Shown here piece after piece: positions 18,425 to 28,537 of a stretch of DNA of 64,000 bases; within the stretch, counting starts at the first letter, position 1; the number at the start of each line of letters is the position of its first letter. The notes beneath the pieces were generated by a model, which saw only the letters and a program-made list of their open reading frames with translations, searched no databases and had not been told where the DNA came from. Origin of the DNA: Gammaproteobacteria bacterium 42_54_T18 (GTDB lineage Bacteria; Pseudomonadota; Gammaproteobacteria; Pseudomonadales; Ketobacteraceae); contig MAAL01000110.1 of assembly GCA_002163245.1 (NCBI GenBank), positions 62,001 to 126,000 on the forward strand. Reading direction: 5' to 3'. The position numbers were made by a program, and so were the translations under genes.

Positions 18425-20086
18425 TTAGTCTCGAAGCTCTCTTCGCAAAATCTTACCTACGTTAGACTTGGGCAATTCGTCCTTAAATTCAACGTGTCGA
18501 GGAACCTTATATCCGGTCATATTTGCCTTACAATAAGCAACGACCTGCTCTTTGGTTAAGGTATTGGTATTTGAAACAACAAACAACTTAACTGCTTCTC
18601 CACTCTTTTCATCGGGAATACCTACCGCTGCAGCTTCAACAATTTCAGGGTGTGAGCATACCACGTCTTCAATTTCATTCGGGTATACATTGAAACCGGA
18701 GACCAAAATCATATCTTTAATACGATCTACGATTTTCAAAAAGCCATCTTCCTGAAAAATAGCAACATCACCAGTTTTCAGCCATTCACCATCTTTAGTC
18801 ATCGTTTCCTGAGTTGCTTCAGGCCGCTGCCAATAACCCTTCATGACCTGAGGGCCCTTAACACACAATTCACCCCGTTCACCCAATGCCACTTCATTTT
18901 CTTCGTCATCTATCAATTTGACATCAGTCGCAGGCAAAGGAATGCCGATGGTACCAATCTGGATATTGCTTGGAAGGTTGACTGAGATAACAGGTGATGT
19001 CTCTGTCATACCATAACCCTCGCATACTTGAACGCCAGTGGCCTTTTCCCAATCGTCAGCAGCGGCTTTCTGTAAAGCCATGCCACCGGCAACGGTAATT
19101 TTTAGCTGGCTAAAATCTAAGCTGTGAAACTCTTTGTTATTTAACATTGCAACAAAAAGTGTATTCAACCCGGTAACTGCGGTGAACTTCCATTTGGACA
19201 TCTCTTCAATAAACGCAGGTATGTCTCTCGGGTTGGTAATAAGGACATTATGGGCCCCAGTTTCCATCATTGCCAAACAACCCACAGTAAAAGCAAAGAT
19301 ATGATACATCGGCAAAGGGGAAATCATTATTTCTTTACCGTCTTCAAATGAAGTTAATATAGACTTCATTTGCAGCATATTCGACACAAGGTTCTTATGC
19401 GTAAGCATCGCACCTTTTGCTACACCCGTGGTGCCGCCAGTGTACTGAAGAACCGCAAGGTCATCGCCACCAGGTGCATGGGAAGGATCAAATGTGGCTT
19501 TTTTACCAAGCTTTAATGCTTTTGTGAAAGGTATAGCGCCGGGAATATTGAATTCAGGAACCATTTTTTTCAGTTTCTTAATCGCGAAATTCATTGCCGC
19601 ACGCTTCAAAGGCTTATGCATATCAGCAACTTGCGTAATAATAACGGTTTCAACGCTAGTTTTAGGAACTACTTTTTCAACCAAGTCTCCAAAATTTGCC
19701 AAAGCAACCAACGCTTTTGCGCCAGAGTCGTTAAACTGATGCTCCATTTCTCGAGCAGTATACATAGGGTTGGTATTTACGACGACCAATCCCGCTCGCA
19801 TTGCTCCAAACACCACAATCGGAAACTGAATGAGATTAGGCATTTGAACTGCAATACGGTCGCCTTTTTTAAGGTTGGTATGATGTTCAAGGAAAGCAGC
19901 AAAATCAGCACTCAATTCATTTAACTGTTGGTAAGTAATTGTCACCCCTAGATTCGAATAGGCCGGCAATGACGCAAAGCGTTTACAGGAATCGTTAAAA
20001 ACATCGATCACCGTAGAGTACTTATCGTATGAAATTTCTTGCGAAACACCTTTAGGGTATTTATCTGCCCAAATTCGATCTGTCAT
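18425..20086 (-). CDS. fadD: Long-chain fatty acid--CoA ligase FadD
   Basis: FadD activates imported fatty acids to acyl-CoA at the inner membrane for beta-oxidation. The 553-aa protein shows the AMP-binding motif YTGGTTGVAKGA, the GYGMTETSP block, the hinge KTGDVA region and the C-terminal lysine in PKSNVGKILRREL. I placed the start at the ATG at 20086 (MTDRIWADKYP), which has GGGAAAG upstream and matches the family N-terminus; the frame is open for 25 more codons before it. A FadL porin, a MaoC hydratase and ETF-QO elsewhere in the window fit the same pathway. No clear PsrA or FadR operator was recognised. Confidence 0.96.
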   Translation of the reverse strand: MTDRIWADKYPKGVSQEISYDKYSTVIDVFNDSCKRFASLPAYSNLGVTITYQQLNELSADFAAFLEHHTNLKKGDRIAVQMPNLIQFPIVVFGAMRAGLVVVNTNPMYTAREMEHQFNDSGAKALVALANFGDLVEKVVPKTSVETVIITQVADMHKPLKRAAMNFAIKKLKKMVPEFNIPGAIPFTKALKLGKKATFDPSHAPGGDDLAVLQYTGGTTGVAKGAMLTHKNLVSNMLQMKSILTSFEDGKEIMISPLPMYHIFAFTVGCLAMMETGAHNVLITNPRDIPAFIEEMSKWKFTAVTGLNTLFVAMLNNKEFHSLDFSQLKITVAGGMALQKAAADDWEKATGVQVCEGYGMTETSPVISVNLPSNIQIGTIGIPLPATDVKLIDDEENEVALGERGELCVKGPQVMKGYWQRPEATQETMTKDGEWLKTGDVAIFQEDGFLKIVDRIKDMILVSGFNVYPNEIEDVVCSHPEIVEAAAVGIPDEKSGEAVKLFVVSNTNTLTKEQVVAYCKANMTGYKVPRHVEFKDELPKSNVGKILRRELRD

Positions 20087-20479
20087 AACACTTTCCCAAT
20101 ATTCTTGTATATGAATGGTTGTCCACTCTGCTTTTCTGATTTCAACCCTAAAGATCAGCATCTAACCTGACAACTTTAAGCGGGCGAGAGGTTACCAGCT
20201 TTAAAAATTGATGGCTACCAAAACAGCCGTCCACACGGTCACGCACCGTAAGTACGCACAAAAACGTTATATGCCCCAAAGAGCCCCTAGTCTCATTTGT
20301 TGCTTTAGAACAAACCAGCCTTTCAGTTTAAAGCCTACAACCATTATCGACTATCCAGCAATTTACCTTTGACTCTCTAGAGAAACCCGTCATATTTATA
20401 ATTGATCGTTCCAAGCTTATACCCAATACGACATAACCGACGCTGTTACAACAAACGTTGACGTAATTGAAGTGATGCA
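20087..20479. other. Divergent intergenic region between fadD and glpD
   Basis: These 393 bases separate two divergent genes, so both promoters should lie here. I see no ORF with a ribosome site and no RNA gene. I found no clear palindromic operator of the PsrA or FadR type, and no -35/-10 pair convincing enough to list. Confidence 0.5.
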
Positions 20480-22078
20480 ATGAACAACACTCAACCTATT
20501 TATGATGCATTTATCATAGGCGGCGGCATTAACGGCGCCGCAATCGCAAACAACCTAGCGTCCAAAGGGTTCTATGTTGCTATTTGTGACGAGAATGACG
20601 TCTCAGGAGAGGCATCCAGTCACGGCAACAAGCTTTTTCAATGCGGGCTTGAGCATCTAGAAAAACTGAACTTAAGCCACGTTTCAAACGCTCTAAAGGA
20701 AAGGGAGACTCTATGTTTGCAGGCTCCACACCTAATGCAAGCAATCGATATCATTATCCCAGATGCCCCAACAATACGTTCATCACTAAAGATAAAAGCC
20801 GGCTCAATGCTTTACGGGTGGCTGCTAAGATCCGAAACGTCCATAAAGCCCTATACAGAGAACATTCAAAACTCGCTGTATAGTGAACCTTTAAAGACTC
20901 CCTCACTAAAGGCTACACTTTGCCAGGAATACCTTGTAAATGATTCGAGGCTAGTCGTAGAAAACCTGCTCAGTGCAGAGAGAAATCACTGCCAACTGCT
21001 CTCAAAAACAAAGGTTGTTAGCGGTTCACTCTCCAACGGCACCTGGAAGCTTAAACTACAAGATAGCATTAACGGCGACCAGGTAACGGTATCCACCCAC
21101 TGCATAGTCAACGCGGCAGGTGCCTGGGCCCAATCGGTATTAAAGCAAGCGCTAGGATGCAAATCTCGCTGCGAGCAACCGCTAGAAAAACACAGCTTTA
21201 TTGCAGTACCAAAATTTTATGAAGGCCAGCACGGCTATATGTTACAGCTGCCTAATCAACAATTCCTCTCGATTTTGCCCTATGCTACAAACTATTGCTT
21301 AGTTGGTCCTGTGATTCGCCCAGTGACTAACAGAGAGCTCACCACTGCCCCCTCACCACCAAAACACAACAATACGCCTGCTAACGAAGAGGAATCAAGT
21401 ACACTCCTTCAACAGCTAAATTATCATTTCAACACTAGTTTTTCACCTAATGACATCTCTTGGTCCTTTTCTTCTGTAAGACCTGCAACACAAGATTCCC
21501 AGCCCGTACATATGCTAGACCTACAATGCAGCGATGGACGATCCCCTGTTATTTCAGTCTTTTCTGGGCATATCACAACGCACAGAGTTCTTGCTGAGCA
21601 GGTATACGAATGTATTCATCCGTATTTGCCCTCACCTCCCCCTTCTTTAAAGACTTCGATAACAGACAAGTTACCTGGTGGGGACTACGTCACTGATGCA
21701 GAACCTGGAGTTAAAAACTACGAGGAATTAACAAAAACACTCAAAACTCAATATTTCTGGCTACCCAAAACATTATTAGCCCGATATTGCATCACTTATG
21801 GAACGAGGGCAAAAAACCTGCTTTATGGAGCGGTAAACCTACAGTCTTTAGGAGAAGAGGTTTTACCAACTATTTATGAAAGAGAGCTTAATTGGCTTAT
21901 CGAAACTGAGTGGGTTACATGCACGGAAGATGTTTTATGGCGCAGAACTAAATTAGGAATTAACGTAACAGAGGACGACGCCAAACAGCTGGACACTTGG
22001 TTTAAAGGTCATTATCAGCACAACTCTGCAGTTTCAAAAATTGAGAATTTAGCTAATAGTAATTGCAAAGCCTCTTGA
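20480..22078 (+). CDS. glpD: FAD-dependent glycerol-3-phosphate dehydrogenase (GlpD family)
   Basis: GlpD oxidises sn-glycerol 3-phosphate to dihydroxyacetone phosphate at the inner membrane and passes electrons to quinone. The 532-aa protein has the FAD motif GGGINGA at 14-20 and the SSHGNKLFQCGLEHLE block, which corresponds to the SSKLIHGGLRYLE block of GlpD. The C-terminal domain contains the family's YERELNWL and DVLWRRTKLG segments. The middle is less conserved and several usual Gly and Arg residues differ, so it could be a paralogue with another polyol-phosphate substrate. It is followed by a monoacylglycerol-lipase-like gene, which fits use of glycerol released from lipids. Confidence 0.85.
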   Translation: MNNTQPIYDAFIIGGGINGAAIANNLASKGFYVAICDENDVSGEASSHGNKLFQCGLEHLEKLNLSHVSNALKERETLCLQAPHLMQAIDIIIPDAPTIRSSLKIKAGSMLYGWLLRSETSIKPYTENIQNSLYSEPLKTPSLKATLCQEYLVNDSRLVVENLLSAERNHCQLLSKTKVVSGSLSNGTWKLKLQDSINGDQVTVSTHCIVNAAGAWAQSVLKQALGCKSRCEQPLEKHSFIAVPKFYEGQHGYMLQLPNQQFLSILPYATNYCLVGPVIRPVTNRELTTAPSPPKHNNTPANEEESSTLLQQLNYHFNTSFSPNDISWSFSSVRPATQDSQPVHMLDLQCSDGRSPVISVFSGHITTHRVLAEQVYECIHPYLPSPPPSLKTSITDKLPGGDYVTDAEPGVKNYEELTKTLKTQYFWLPKTLLARYCITYGTRAKNLLYGAVNLQSLGEEVLPTIYERELNWLIETEWVTCTEDVLWRRTKLGINVTEDDAKQLDTWFKGHYQHNSAVSKIENLANSNCKAS

Positions 22079-22205
22079 CCTTGAGCAGGTTTTGCTTCAT
22101 CTTCGTTTTTATTCGCAAAAGAAAACAAAAACACGCCAACCTAACTAGATTATCTAAGTATTGTCTGCGAAAATTAATTATCAGCAAGAGTAAGGAATGA
22201 AAGTT

Positions 22206-23210
22206 ATGCACCACGAGTCGTGCTATATCGACGCCCCCGATGACCACAAAATATATGTTAATATTTGGAAGAAAAGCAAAGGGATTAAAAAGCCTCGTGC
22301 TATTTTGCATATTAACCATGGTATGGCAGAACACAGTGCTCGCTACGCTGTTATCGCTGAGCGCTTTGTGCAAGAGGGATACGTGGTATATGGCCATGAC
22401 CATCGCGGCCACGGGAAATCAGTTCAACATACAGAGCTTCTAGGTCATTATGCTGATAATGATGGCTGGGGGAAAATCGTATCCGATGTATTACATGTAA
22501 ACCAATCGATCCATGCGTCTTACCCAAATACACCTGTTATAATTTTAGGCCACAGCATGGGGTCGTTCATCGTTCAATCCTACCTTGCATTACATGGTGA
22601 TACCGTCACTGCAGCACTTCTATCCGGCTCAGCATTAAGCGATAAAGCCACAATACAATTTGGATCCTTTCTGGCAAGAATGGAAACGCGCCGACAAGGC
22701 GTACTGGGACGCAGCAAGCTACTCGATTTCTTTTCATTTGGAATATACAACCGAGAATTCAGGCCATTTCGCACCAGTGCAGACTGGTTATCAACCGACC
22801 CCCTTGAGGTCGACAAATACATTGCCGACCCACTATGCGGATTTCTTTGTACCAACCAGCTATGGACAGATTTACTTGCTGGAATGAAAGACATCTCCAA
22901 CATCAACACGCTTCAAGAAATCCCCAATTCACTTCCTATTCTAGCGTTCTCCGGTGAGTTAGATCCATTAAGCTACAACAAACGAAAAACCCACGGAATA
23001 GAGAAATTATCATCTCACCTTCGATCCAGCGGGCAGCATTATGTTACCCACAAGCTCTACCCTGGCGCTCGACATGAAATTTTAAACGAAACTAACCGCC
23101 ACGAAGTTATTGATGATGTACTTAAGTGGGTAGAAGGGCACAGCGATTTACCGACCCTTAAAAAATCGTCAAAAATGACAAAAAAAAATAAAGACCTTGA
23201 ATCAGCATAA
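22206..23210 (+). CDS. Alpha/beta hydrolase, monoacylglycerol lipase / lysophospholipase-like (S33)
   Basis: The protein is 334 aa with the nucleophile elbow GHSMG (S117), the HGMAEHSARY block typical of monoacylglycerol lipases, the HDHRGHG block, a catalytic Asp in SGELDPLSYN and a His in GARHEILNE. It should release fatty acid and glycerol from monoacylglycerol or lysophospholipid. The start is set at the ATG at 22206: AAGGA lies 9 bases upstream, whereas the in-frame ATG at 22197 directly abuts that site. It has no signal peptide, so it is cytoplasmic. The C-terminal 20 residues are Lys-rich. A terminator-like hairpin follows. Confidence 0.9.
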   Translation: MHHESCYIDAPDDHKIYVNIWKKSKGIKKPRAILHINHGMAEHSARYAVIAERFVQEGYVVYGHDHRGHGKSVQHTELLGHYADNDGWGKIVSDVLHVNQSIHASYPNTPVIILGHSMGSFIVQSYLALHGDTVTAALLSGSALSDKATIQFGSFLARMETRRQGVLGRSKLLDFFSFGIYNREFRPFRTSADWLSTDPLEVDKYIADPLCGFLCTNQLWTDLLAGMKDISNINTLQEIPNSLPILAFSGELDPLSYNKRKTHGIEKLSSHLRSSGQHYVTHKLYPGARHEILNETNRHEVIDDVLKWVEGHSDLPTLKKSSKMTKKNKDLESA

Positions 23211-23227
23211 ACAAATATATTAAAAGT

Positions 23228-23278
23228 AACCTTAACTGTTCAACAAGTAGCTAACCTTGTTGGTATAGTTAAGGTTTT
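23228..23278 (+). terminator. Terminator after the monoacylglycerol-lipase-like gene
   Basis: AACCTTAACT (23228-23237) pairs with AGTTAAGGTT (23267-23276), with an inner AACAAG/CTTGTT pairing and a TTTT run at the end. The structure is A+T-rich but long. Confidence 0.65.
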
Positions 23279-23413
23279 AAATTCCACCATTTCCCAACCT
23301 CCCTCTATCTTTACAAGAAATCTTACATTATTTTCCTCCTTTCTTACCTCGAGTTCGATAAAATCAATAGTTACTTCATTTCCCCCATATACTGGTAGCG
23401 GTAACACATATCT

Positions 23414-23896
23414 ATGGAAACACTAGAGAACAAAACATTTGATGAATTAACTATAGGCGATACTGCAGAGTTGATTCGCACAGTAACCGAACAAGATATC
23501 CTTCTTTTTGCTTGCCTCTCTGGTGACAACAACCCTCTTCATCTAGACGAAGAATATGCAAAGTCTACACAGTTCGGCCAACGTATCGCTCACGGTATGT
23601 TTAGCGCATTACTTGTCACCACTGCCGTTGCCACAAAGCTACCGGGGCCAGGCACCATCTATCGAGGGCAGGATATGAAGTTTCAACGCCCCATATTTAT
23701 CGGAGACACGATCACTGCAAAGTTAGAGCTAACTGAAAAGAAAAAACGTGGCAATCTGATAAAAATAAGCTGCACAATGACAAATCAACGCGACGAAGTT
23801 GTTTTCAGTGGAGTATCGACGGCAATTGCACCCACCGAAAAAATCAAAATAAAAGCGTCACCTCTACCCAAACTTTCATTTGAAGCAGAGGGTTAA
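23414..23896 (+). CDS. MaoC-family (R)-specific enoyl-CoA hydratase-like protein
   Basis: This hot-dog-fold hydratase of 160 aa has the catalytic pair D38 and H43 in SGDNNPLHLD, with the same spacing as D31/H36 of PhaJ, then RIAHGMF and a GxDMKFQRP block. Such enzymes hydrate trans-2-enoyl-CoA to (R)-3-hydroxyacyl-CoA, feeding polyhydroxyalkanoate synthesis or acting in fatty-acid degradation. No pha synthase is in the window. It converges on the vWA gene with a 15-base gap and no visible terminator between them. Confidence 0.88.
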   Translation: METLENKTFDELTIGDTAELIRTVTEQDILLFACLSGDNNPLHLDEEYAKSTQFGQRIAHGMFSALLVTTAVATKLPGPGTIYRGQDMKFQRPIFIGDTITAKLELTEKKKRGNLIKISCTMTNQRDEVVFSGVSTAIAPTEKIKIKASPLPKLSFEAEG

Positions 23897-23911
23897 AGAA
23901 AACCGAAAATC

Positions 23912-25087
23912 CTAACGCGCTAGAAAACGCATACCCTCTTCCAATCCTTTCAATGTAAGGGGGTACATTTTCTCTTCAACTAAGCGTCTGGCCCATGCTA
24001 CTGACGTAGTAAATTCCCAGCTTGTCTCCGGCTCAGGGTTCAGCCAAATAACTTTATCGAATTTGTCCGTGACCCTACGCATCCAAACCTCTCCTGGCTC
24101 TTCATTCCAGTGCTCAACACTGCCACCAACAGAGTTAATTTCATAGGGAGACATAGTGGCGTCACCTACAAAAATCACTCGATAATCAGAACTATAGGTT
24201 CGCAATATATCCAAAGTATCTGTTTTTTCTTGAGTACGTCGATTATTGTCCTTCCATACTCCTTCATAAATAAAATTATGAAAATAGAAATATTCCATAT
24301 GCTTAAATTCAGTTTTCGCAGCTGAAAACAACTCCTCACAACTTTGGACATATGGGTCCATTGACCCGCCCACATCAAAGAATATCAATACCTTCACACC
24401 ATTACGGCGCTCAGCAACCATTTTGATATCTAAATAACCAGCATTCTTAGCGGTACATGTAATCGTATCGTCAATATCTAACTTATCGGGCATACCTTGA
24501 CGGGTAAACTTTCGCAATCGTCGAAGCGCCATCTTAATATTACGAACTCCGAGTTCGACTGAATCATCCAAATTACGATACTGTCGTTTTTCCCATACCT
24601 TTACAGCCTTACCATTACGTGATTTGCCAGCCACTCGAAATCCTGCAGGGTTCTGGCCATAAGCACCATAAGGCGAAGTGCCGCCGGTACCTATCCATTT
24701 ATTACCCCCTTGGTGACGCTTCTTTTGTTCCTCAAGTCGTTTTTTAAACTCATCCATGAGCTTTTCAAGGTCGCCTAGCGCCTTAAGCTTATCAAATTCT
24801 TCTTTACTAAGCGTTTTTTCGATTTCCTTTCTCAACCACTCATCAGGGATCAATGACTCAAATAAGTCATCAATATTTTCTATGCCATCAAAGTACTTTT
24901 TAAAAGCACGATCGAACTTATCAAAATATTTTTCATCTTTTACGAGACAGATTTTTGATAACGCATAAAACCCGTCAATGTCGGCATACACGACCTTTTC
25001 TTTCAAAGCTCTCAGTAAGTCAAGAAATTCTCTAATAGTTACCGGAACTTTACCTTCGTGTAATTCGAAGAAAAAATTAATTAGCAT
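23912..25087 (-). CDS. vWA-domain CoxE-like protein
   Basis: The 391-aa cytoplasmic protein has a charged helical N-terminal half, a Gly-rich linker (about 137-155) and a von Willebrand A domain from about 230 to the end. The metal site reads DVGGSMD at 238-244, a DxGxS variant seen in CoxE-like vWA proteins. The partner gene 11 bases upstream encodes a MoxR AAA+ ATPase. MoxR-vWA pairs act as chaperones that insert metals or mature protein complexes. The client here is unknown because no enzyme complex gene adjoins. Confidence 0.88.
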   Translation of the reverse strand: MLINFFFELHEGKVPVTIREFLDLLRALKEKVVYADIDGFYALSKICLVKDEKYFDKFDRAFKKYFDGIENIDDLFESLIPDEWLRKEIEKTLSKEEFDKLKALGDLEKLMDEFKKRLEEQKKRHQGGNKWIGTGGTSPYGAYGQNPAGFRVAGKSRNGKAVKVWEKRQYRNLDDSVELGVRNIKMALRRLRKFTRQGMPDKLDIDDTITCTAKNAGYLDIKMVAERRNGVKVLIFFDVGGSMDPYVQSCEELFSAAKTEFKHMEYFYFHNFIYEGVWKDNNRRTQEKTDTLDILRTYSSDYRVIFVGDATMSPYEINSVGGSVEHWNEEPGEVWMRRVTDKFDKVIWLNPEPETSWEFTTSVAWARRLVEEKMYPLTLKGLEEGMRFLAR

Positions 25088-25098
25088 AACCCACTCAC

Positions 25099-25941
25099 TT
25101 AACGTTCGCGTCGATTCATAAAGGCTAAACGCTCTAACAGGTGCACGTCTTGCTCATTCTTAACCAGCGCTCCGTAAAGCGGGGGGATAGCCTTAGAGGT
25201 ATCACGATCACGTAATACATCGTCTGGAATCTCATCGGCCAACAATAACTTAAGCCAATCAATTAATTCTGACGTTGACGGTTTTTTCTTAAGTCCAGGC
25301 ACCTTTCTCACATCAAAAAAGATATCCATTGCCTCCTTAATCATATCTTTCTTAAGGTTCGGGTAGTGAACATCGATAATCGCTTTCATCGTAGCAAAAT
25401 CAGGAAAGTCTATATAATGGAAGAAACAGCGACGCAGAAACGCATCCGGCAATTCTTTTTCATTATTACTTGTAATGATAATAATTGGACGCTTTATTGC
25501 TTTGATTGTCTCTTGAGTTTCATAAACATAAAACTCCATTTTATCGAGTTCTTGTAACAAGTCGTTAGGAAACTCAATATCGGCTTTATCAATTTCATCA
25601 ATCAACAAGACAACTTGCTCTTCACTTTCAAAAGCTTCCCACATCTTGCCCTTTTTAATGTAGTTCTTTATGTCGTGAACACGACCGTCTCCAAGCTGGG
25701 AATCCCTTAAGCGCGAAACGGCATCATACTCATAAAGCCCTTGGTGTGCCTTGGTAGTGGACTTTATATGCCACTGAATTAGTTTAAGCCCTAGACCCTC
25801 GGCAACCTGTTCTGCCAGCATCGTTTTGCCTGTACCTGGCTCCCCCTTTATCAACAAGGGGCGTTGCAACGTAATTGCTGCGTTTACCGCTAATTTAAGC
25901 TCGTCTGTTGTTACGTAAGCATCAGTACCCTGAAATTGCAT
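25099..25941 (-). CDS. MoxR-family AAA+ ATPase
   Basis: The 280-aa ATPase has Walker A GEPGTGKT at 33-40 and Walker B VVLLIDEIDKAD, followed by the MoxR ITSNNEKELPDAFLRRC sensor block. MoxR proteins form rings that work with a vWA partner, here the next gene in the same operon, to activate enzymes or assemble complexes, as CoxD does for CO dehydrogenase. The start ATG has GGA about ten bases upstream. No cox, nor or methanol dehydrogenase genes are in the window, so the target cannot be named. Confidence 0.92.
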   Translation of the reverse strand: MQFQGTDAYVTTDELKLAVNAAITLQRPLLIKGEPGTGKTMLAEQVAEGLGLKLIQWHIKSTTKAHQGLYEYDAVSRLRDSQLGDGRVHDIKNYIKKGKMWEAFESEEQVVLLIDEIDKADIEFPNDLLQELDKMEFYVYETQETIKAIKRPIIIITSNNEKELPDAFLRRCFFHYIDFPDFATMKAIIDVHYPNLKKDMIKEAMDIFFDVRKVPGLKKKPSTSELIDWLKLLLADEIPDDVLRDRDTSKAIPPLYGALVKNEQDVHLLERLAFMNRRER

Positions 25942-26074
25942 TGTATTCCAATCCTGCCAGTTATGAATGTATAGGCAGAAGTATACAAAATACTGATCAT
26001 GTTAGGCAGTGCAAAAAGTGCCAAACGACTAGAAAAAAGAACTTATAAAAGCCAAATAGCTTTACCATCCCTCA

Positions 26075-27295
26075 TCACCAAGATTCAGTCACCTGAACTA
26101 CCTCAGTTCTTGCTCGGCTCAACTTTCCAGCTCTAGCTCTCGCAACAGGGCTCTTATCCCTCACTTTTCCTGCTATTGGCCCCTCAACGCTGGGTAAAGA
26201 TAGCTTTACTGACTCTGACGCAGCTACATTGGGACCAGCAGGCTTAGGCTCAATTGGATCAATCACTACCTTCTCAACCAATTGAGTCTGCTTCCTAAAG
26301 GATGCTAGAACTTCTTTCCTTGCCTCAGCCACAGCTATTGCCACTGCTTTCTGAATCAGTTGCTTTTCTTGTATTTTTGACAGCTCCTCTTGACGATTTA
26401 CAGACTTTGTCGCGGCGTCAATAATCGCAACTAACTCACCTCTACAAATTGAAAAGGTACTAGTTAACTGTTTTATCTGCTTTGAAGAGCCATAGCCTGG
26501 GTAATTCGCAGCTCTGTTGAGCGCATCCTTATGTAATTGCGTCTGACTGAAATAACGCTCTGCATGAACCAACATACTTTTGGTTGTATCGAGATTAATC
26601 CTACTTTCACCCGATTTAGTGGCCAAACGCTGTGCTACCAAACAGCTATCCTCTGCTCTTTGCAACAGCGTTATTAACTCATTTGCTTTGTACTCATCGT
26701 TAACCACTCTGGTTTGAGCGGCCATCAGGCTGCTTTCAAGCTTATCGCAACGCCTTACTTTACTTGAATTTGATGCGACTTTTAGAACGCTACTAGTGAG
26801 TGCTACAGCTTGATTTCGGAGATCTAAGTATTCTCTGTACTTTACCCTGGCTTTAGAAAGGTAATCCCCCTTAGCAAAGGCTTTTGCTTCCTTGCATGCC
26901 AACACACCTTTTTCTAATAAAGGTAACGCCTGAACTCGAGCAATATCAGTCCCGATTTGTGAACATTGCTGCATTTGACGAGATAACGTTCTACTATGTT
27001 CAGATATATTCGGATAAATTGCTCTAGCCCGATTCAAAGCAGTTACATACATTTCATATTCTTGCATCGCGGCTAACTGATTGGTTCTTGTGGAGCGTGT
27101 CGCCTTCGTACAATGCGCCAAACCTTGGGTTAACAGGCTCAACGCTACGTCTTTGTCTGGCCTGGCTATCTCACCATTTACCGTATCGATAGCCATATCC
27201 TTGACGACAGCGTCACTAGCAGTGGCAACTTGCCCCAAAAACTGGCTCGACAACACAAAACATAACCCAACTACTTTTAGCTGAAACAGCTTCAT
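26075..27295 (-). CDS. Exported protein of three Cys-paired helical repeats, unknown function
   Basis: The protein is 406 aa and unrecognised. I set the start at the ATG at 27295, which has AAGGTG six bases upstream and is followed at once by a signal peptide ending near ATA. The mature part shows three repeats of about 85-100 residues. Each begins with a leucine-rich LL..G/A...C..A segment and ends with a second cysteine about 45-65 residues later (HC...QC, AC...RC, SC...IC). They look like helical hairpins that could be closed by disulfides. A charged helix and a Pro-rich basic tail follow. It stands alone between moxR and cysK. Confidence 0.7.
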   Translation of the reverse strand: MKLFQLKVVGLCFVLSSQFLGQVATASDAVVKDMAIDTVNGEIARPDKDVALSLLTQGLAHCTKATRSTRTNQLAAMQEYEMYVTALNRARAIYPNISEHSRTLSRQMQQCSQIGTDIARVQALPLLEKGVLACKEAKAFAKGDYLSKARVKYREYLDLRNQAVALTSSVLKVASNSSKVRRCDKLESSLMAAQTRVVNDEYKANELITLLQRAEDSCLVAQRLATKSGESRINLDTTKSMLVHAERYFSQTQLHKDALNRAANYPGYGSSKQIKQLTSTFSICRGELVAIIDAATKSVNRQEELSKIQEKQLIQKAVAIAVAEARKEVLASFRKQTQLVEKVVIDPIEPKPAGPNVAASESVKLSLPSVEGPIAGKVRDKSPVARARAGKLSRARTEVVQVTESW

Positions 27296-27568
27296 AAGAA
27301 CACCTTGCGCAATTCCCAAATTAAACAAACGTAATCTAAGATTAGCATTACATTATCAACCTGTGGTTTCGAAACCATGACACCGTTAACAGTGCTTTAG
27401 GGCACAGTTAACAAAACTAATCTAAAGTTACAACTGCCCAAAAAACACTCCGAATTTCAATCAGTTGAAATATGTTAGGCAGGCTGTAGAATCAACCTAG
27501 ATTATAAGATATGAGCAACAGACCACAGATCGAAACATTAACTCACCACCACCTTTTAGGAAATCCAC

Positions 27569-28537
27569 ATGGGAACAATTTACGAAAACAACGCCCTCAC
27601 TATAGGTCGAACACCTCTCGTGAGGATCAAACACATAACCGACCACAACATTCTTGTAAAAATAGAAAGCCGTAACCCAGCTGCATCAGTCAAATGTCGA
27701 ATCGGTGCAAACATGATATGGCAAGCAGAAAAAGATGGTGCGCTAAAGCCTGGTATGGAACTGGTTGAACCAACAAGTGGTAATACCGGTATTGCCCTTG
27801 CCTTCGTGGCTGCAGCACAAGGTTACCCTATAACTCTGACAATGCCCGAAACCATGAGCGTTGAGCGACGGAAAATAATGCAGGCTCTTGGCGCAAAGGT
27901 GGTACTAACGGAAGGTGCCAAAGGAATGAAAGGCGCCATCGACAAGGCTCAGCAAATTGCGGATGATAGCAACGGCAACATATTGATATTGCAACAATTT
28001 GAAAACCCAGCCAACCCTGCAATTCACGAAAAAACTACAGGACCAGAGATTTGGGAAGATACTGGTGGTGAGATTGACATTCTAATATCAGGTGTCGGCA
28101 CTGGAGGAACAATCACAGGAATTAGTCGCTATATTAAGCGCACGCAAGGAAAAAATATTTTATCAGTTGCTGTTGAGCCAGTATCATCCCCTGTAATCGC
28201 ACAGACAATGAGCGGGGCTCCACTAGAACCTTCTCCCCACAAAATCCAAGGCATCGGTGCAGGTTTTATTCCGAAAAACCTTGACCTTGAACTTATTGAC
28301 CAAACCCAAGCCATTACAAATGAAGAAGCTATTGAACACGCTCGATTGCTAATGGAGAAAGAAGGTATTCTAGCAGGCATATCTTCAGGAGCCGCATTGT
28401 GTGCTGCACTAAAGGTAGCCGAAGCACCTGAAAACAAAGGGAAAACTATTGTTGCAATATTGCCGGATTCTGGCGAACGGTACTTAAGTTCAATATTGTT
28501 CGATGGTATGTTTACCAATGTAGAGCCTCCCAAATAG
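27569..28537 (+). CDS. cysK: Cysteine synthase A (O-acetylserine sulfhydrylase)
   Basis: CysK makes cysteine from O-acetylserine and sulfide with pyridoxal phosphate. The 322-aa protein matches E. coli CysK nearly end to end. The PLP lysine is K42 in [10 protein letters not shown], with [11 protein letters not shown], the phosphate-binding GTGGTITG loop and the C-terminal [13 protein letters not shown] precedes the ATG. It is a single gene, divergent from the exported repeat protein. The CysM alternative is less likely from the conserved N-terminal block. Confidence 0.96.
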   Translation: MGTIYENNALTIGRTPLVRIKHITDHNILVKIESRNPAASVKCRIGANMIWQAEKDGALKPGMELVEPTSGNTGIALAFVAAAQGYPITLTMPETMSVERRKIMQALGAKVVLTEGAKGMKGAIDKAQQIADDSNGNILILQQFENPANPAIHEKTTGPEIWEDTGGEIDILISGVGTGGTITGISRYIKRTQGKNILSVAVEPVSSPVIAQTMSGAPLEPSPHKIQGIGAGFIPKNLDLELIDQTQAITNEEAIEHARLLMEKEGILAGISSGAALCAALKVAEAPENKGKTIVAILPDSGERYLSSILFDGMFTNVEPPK

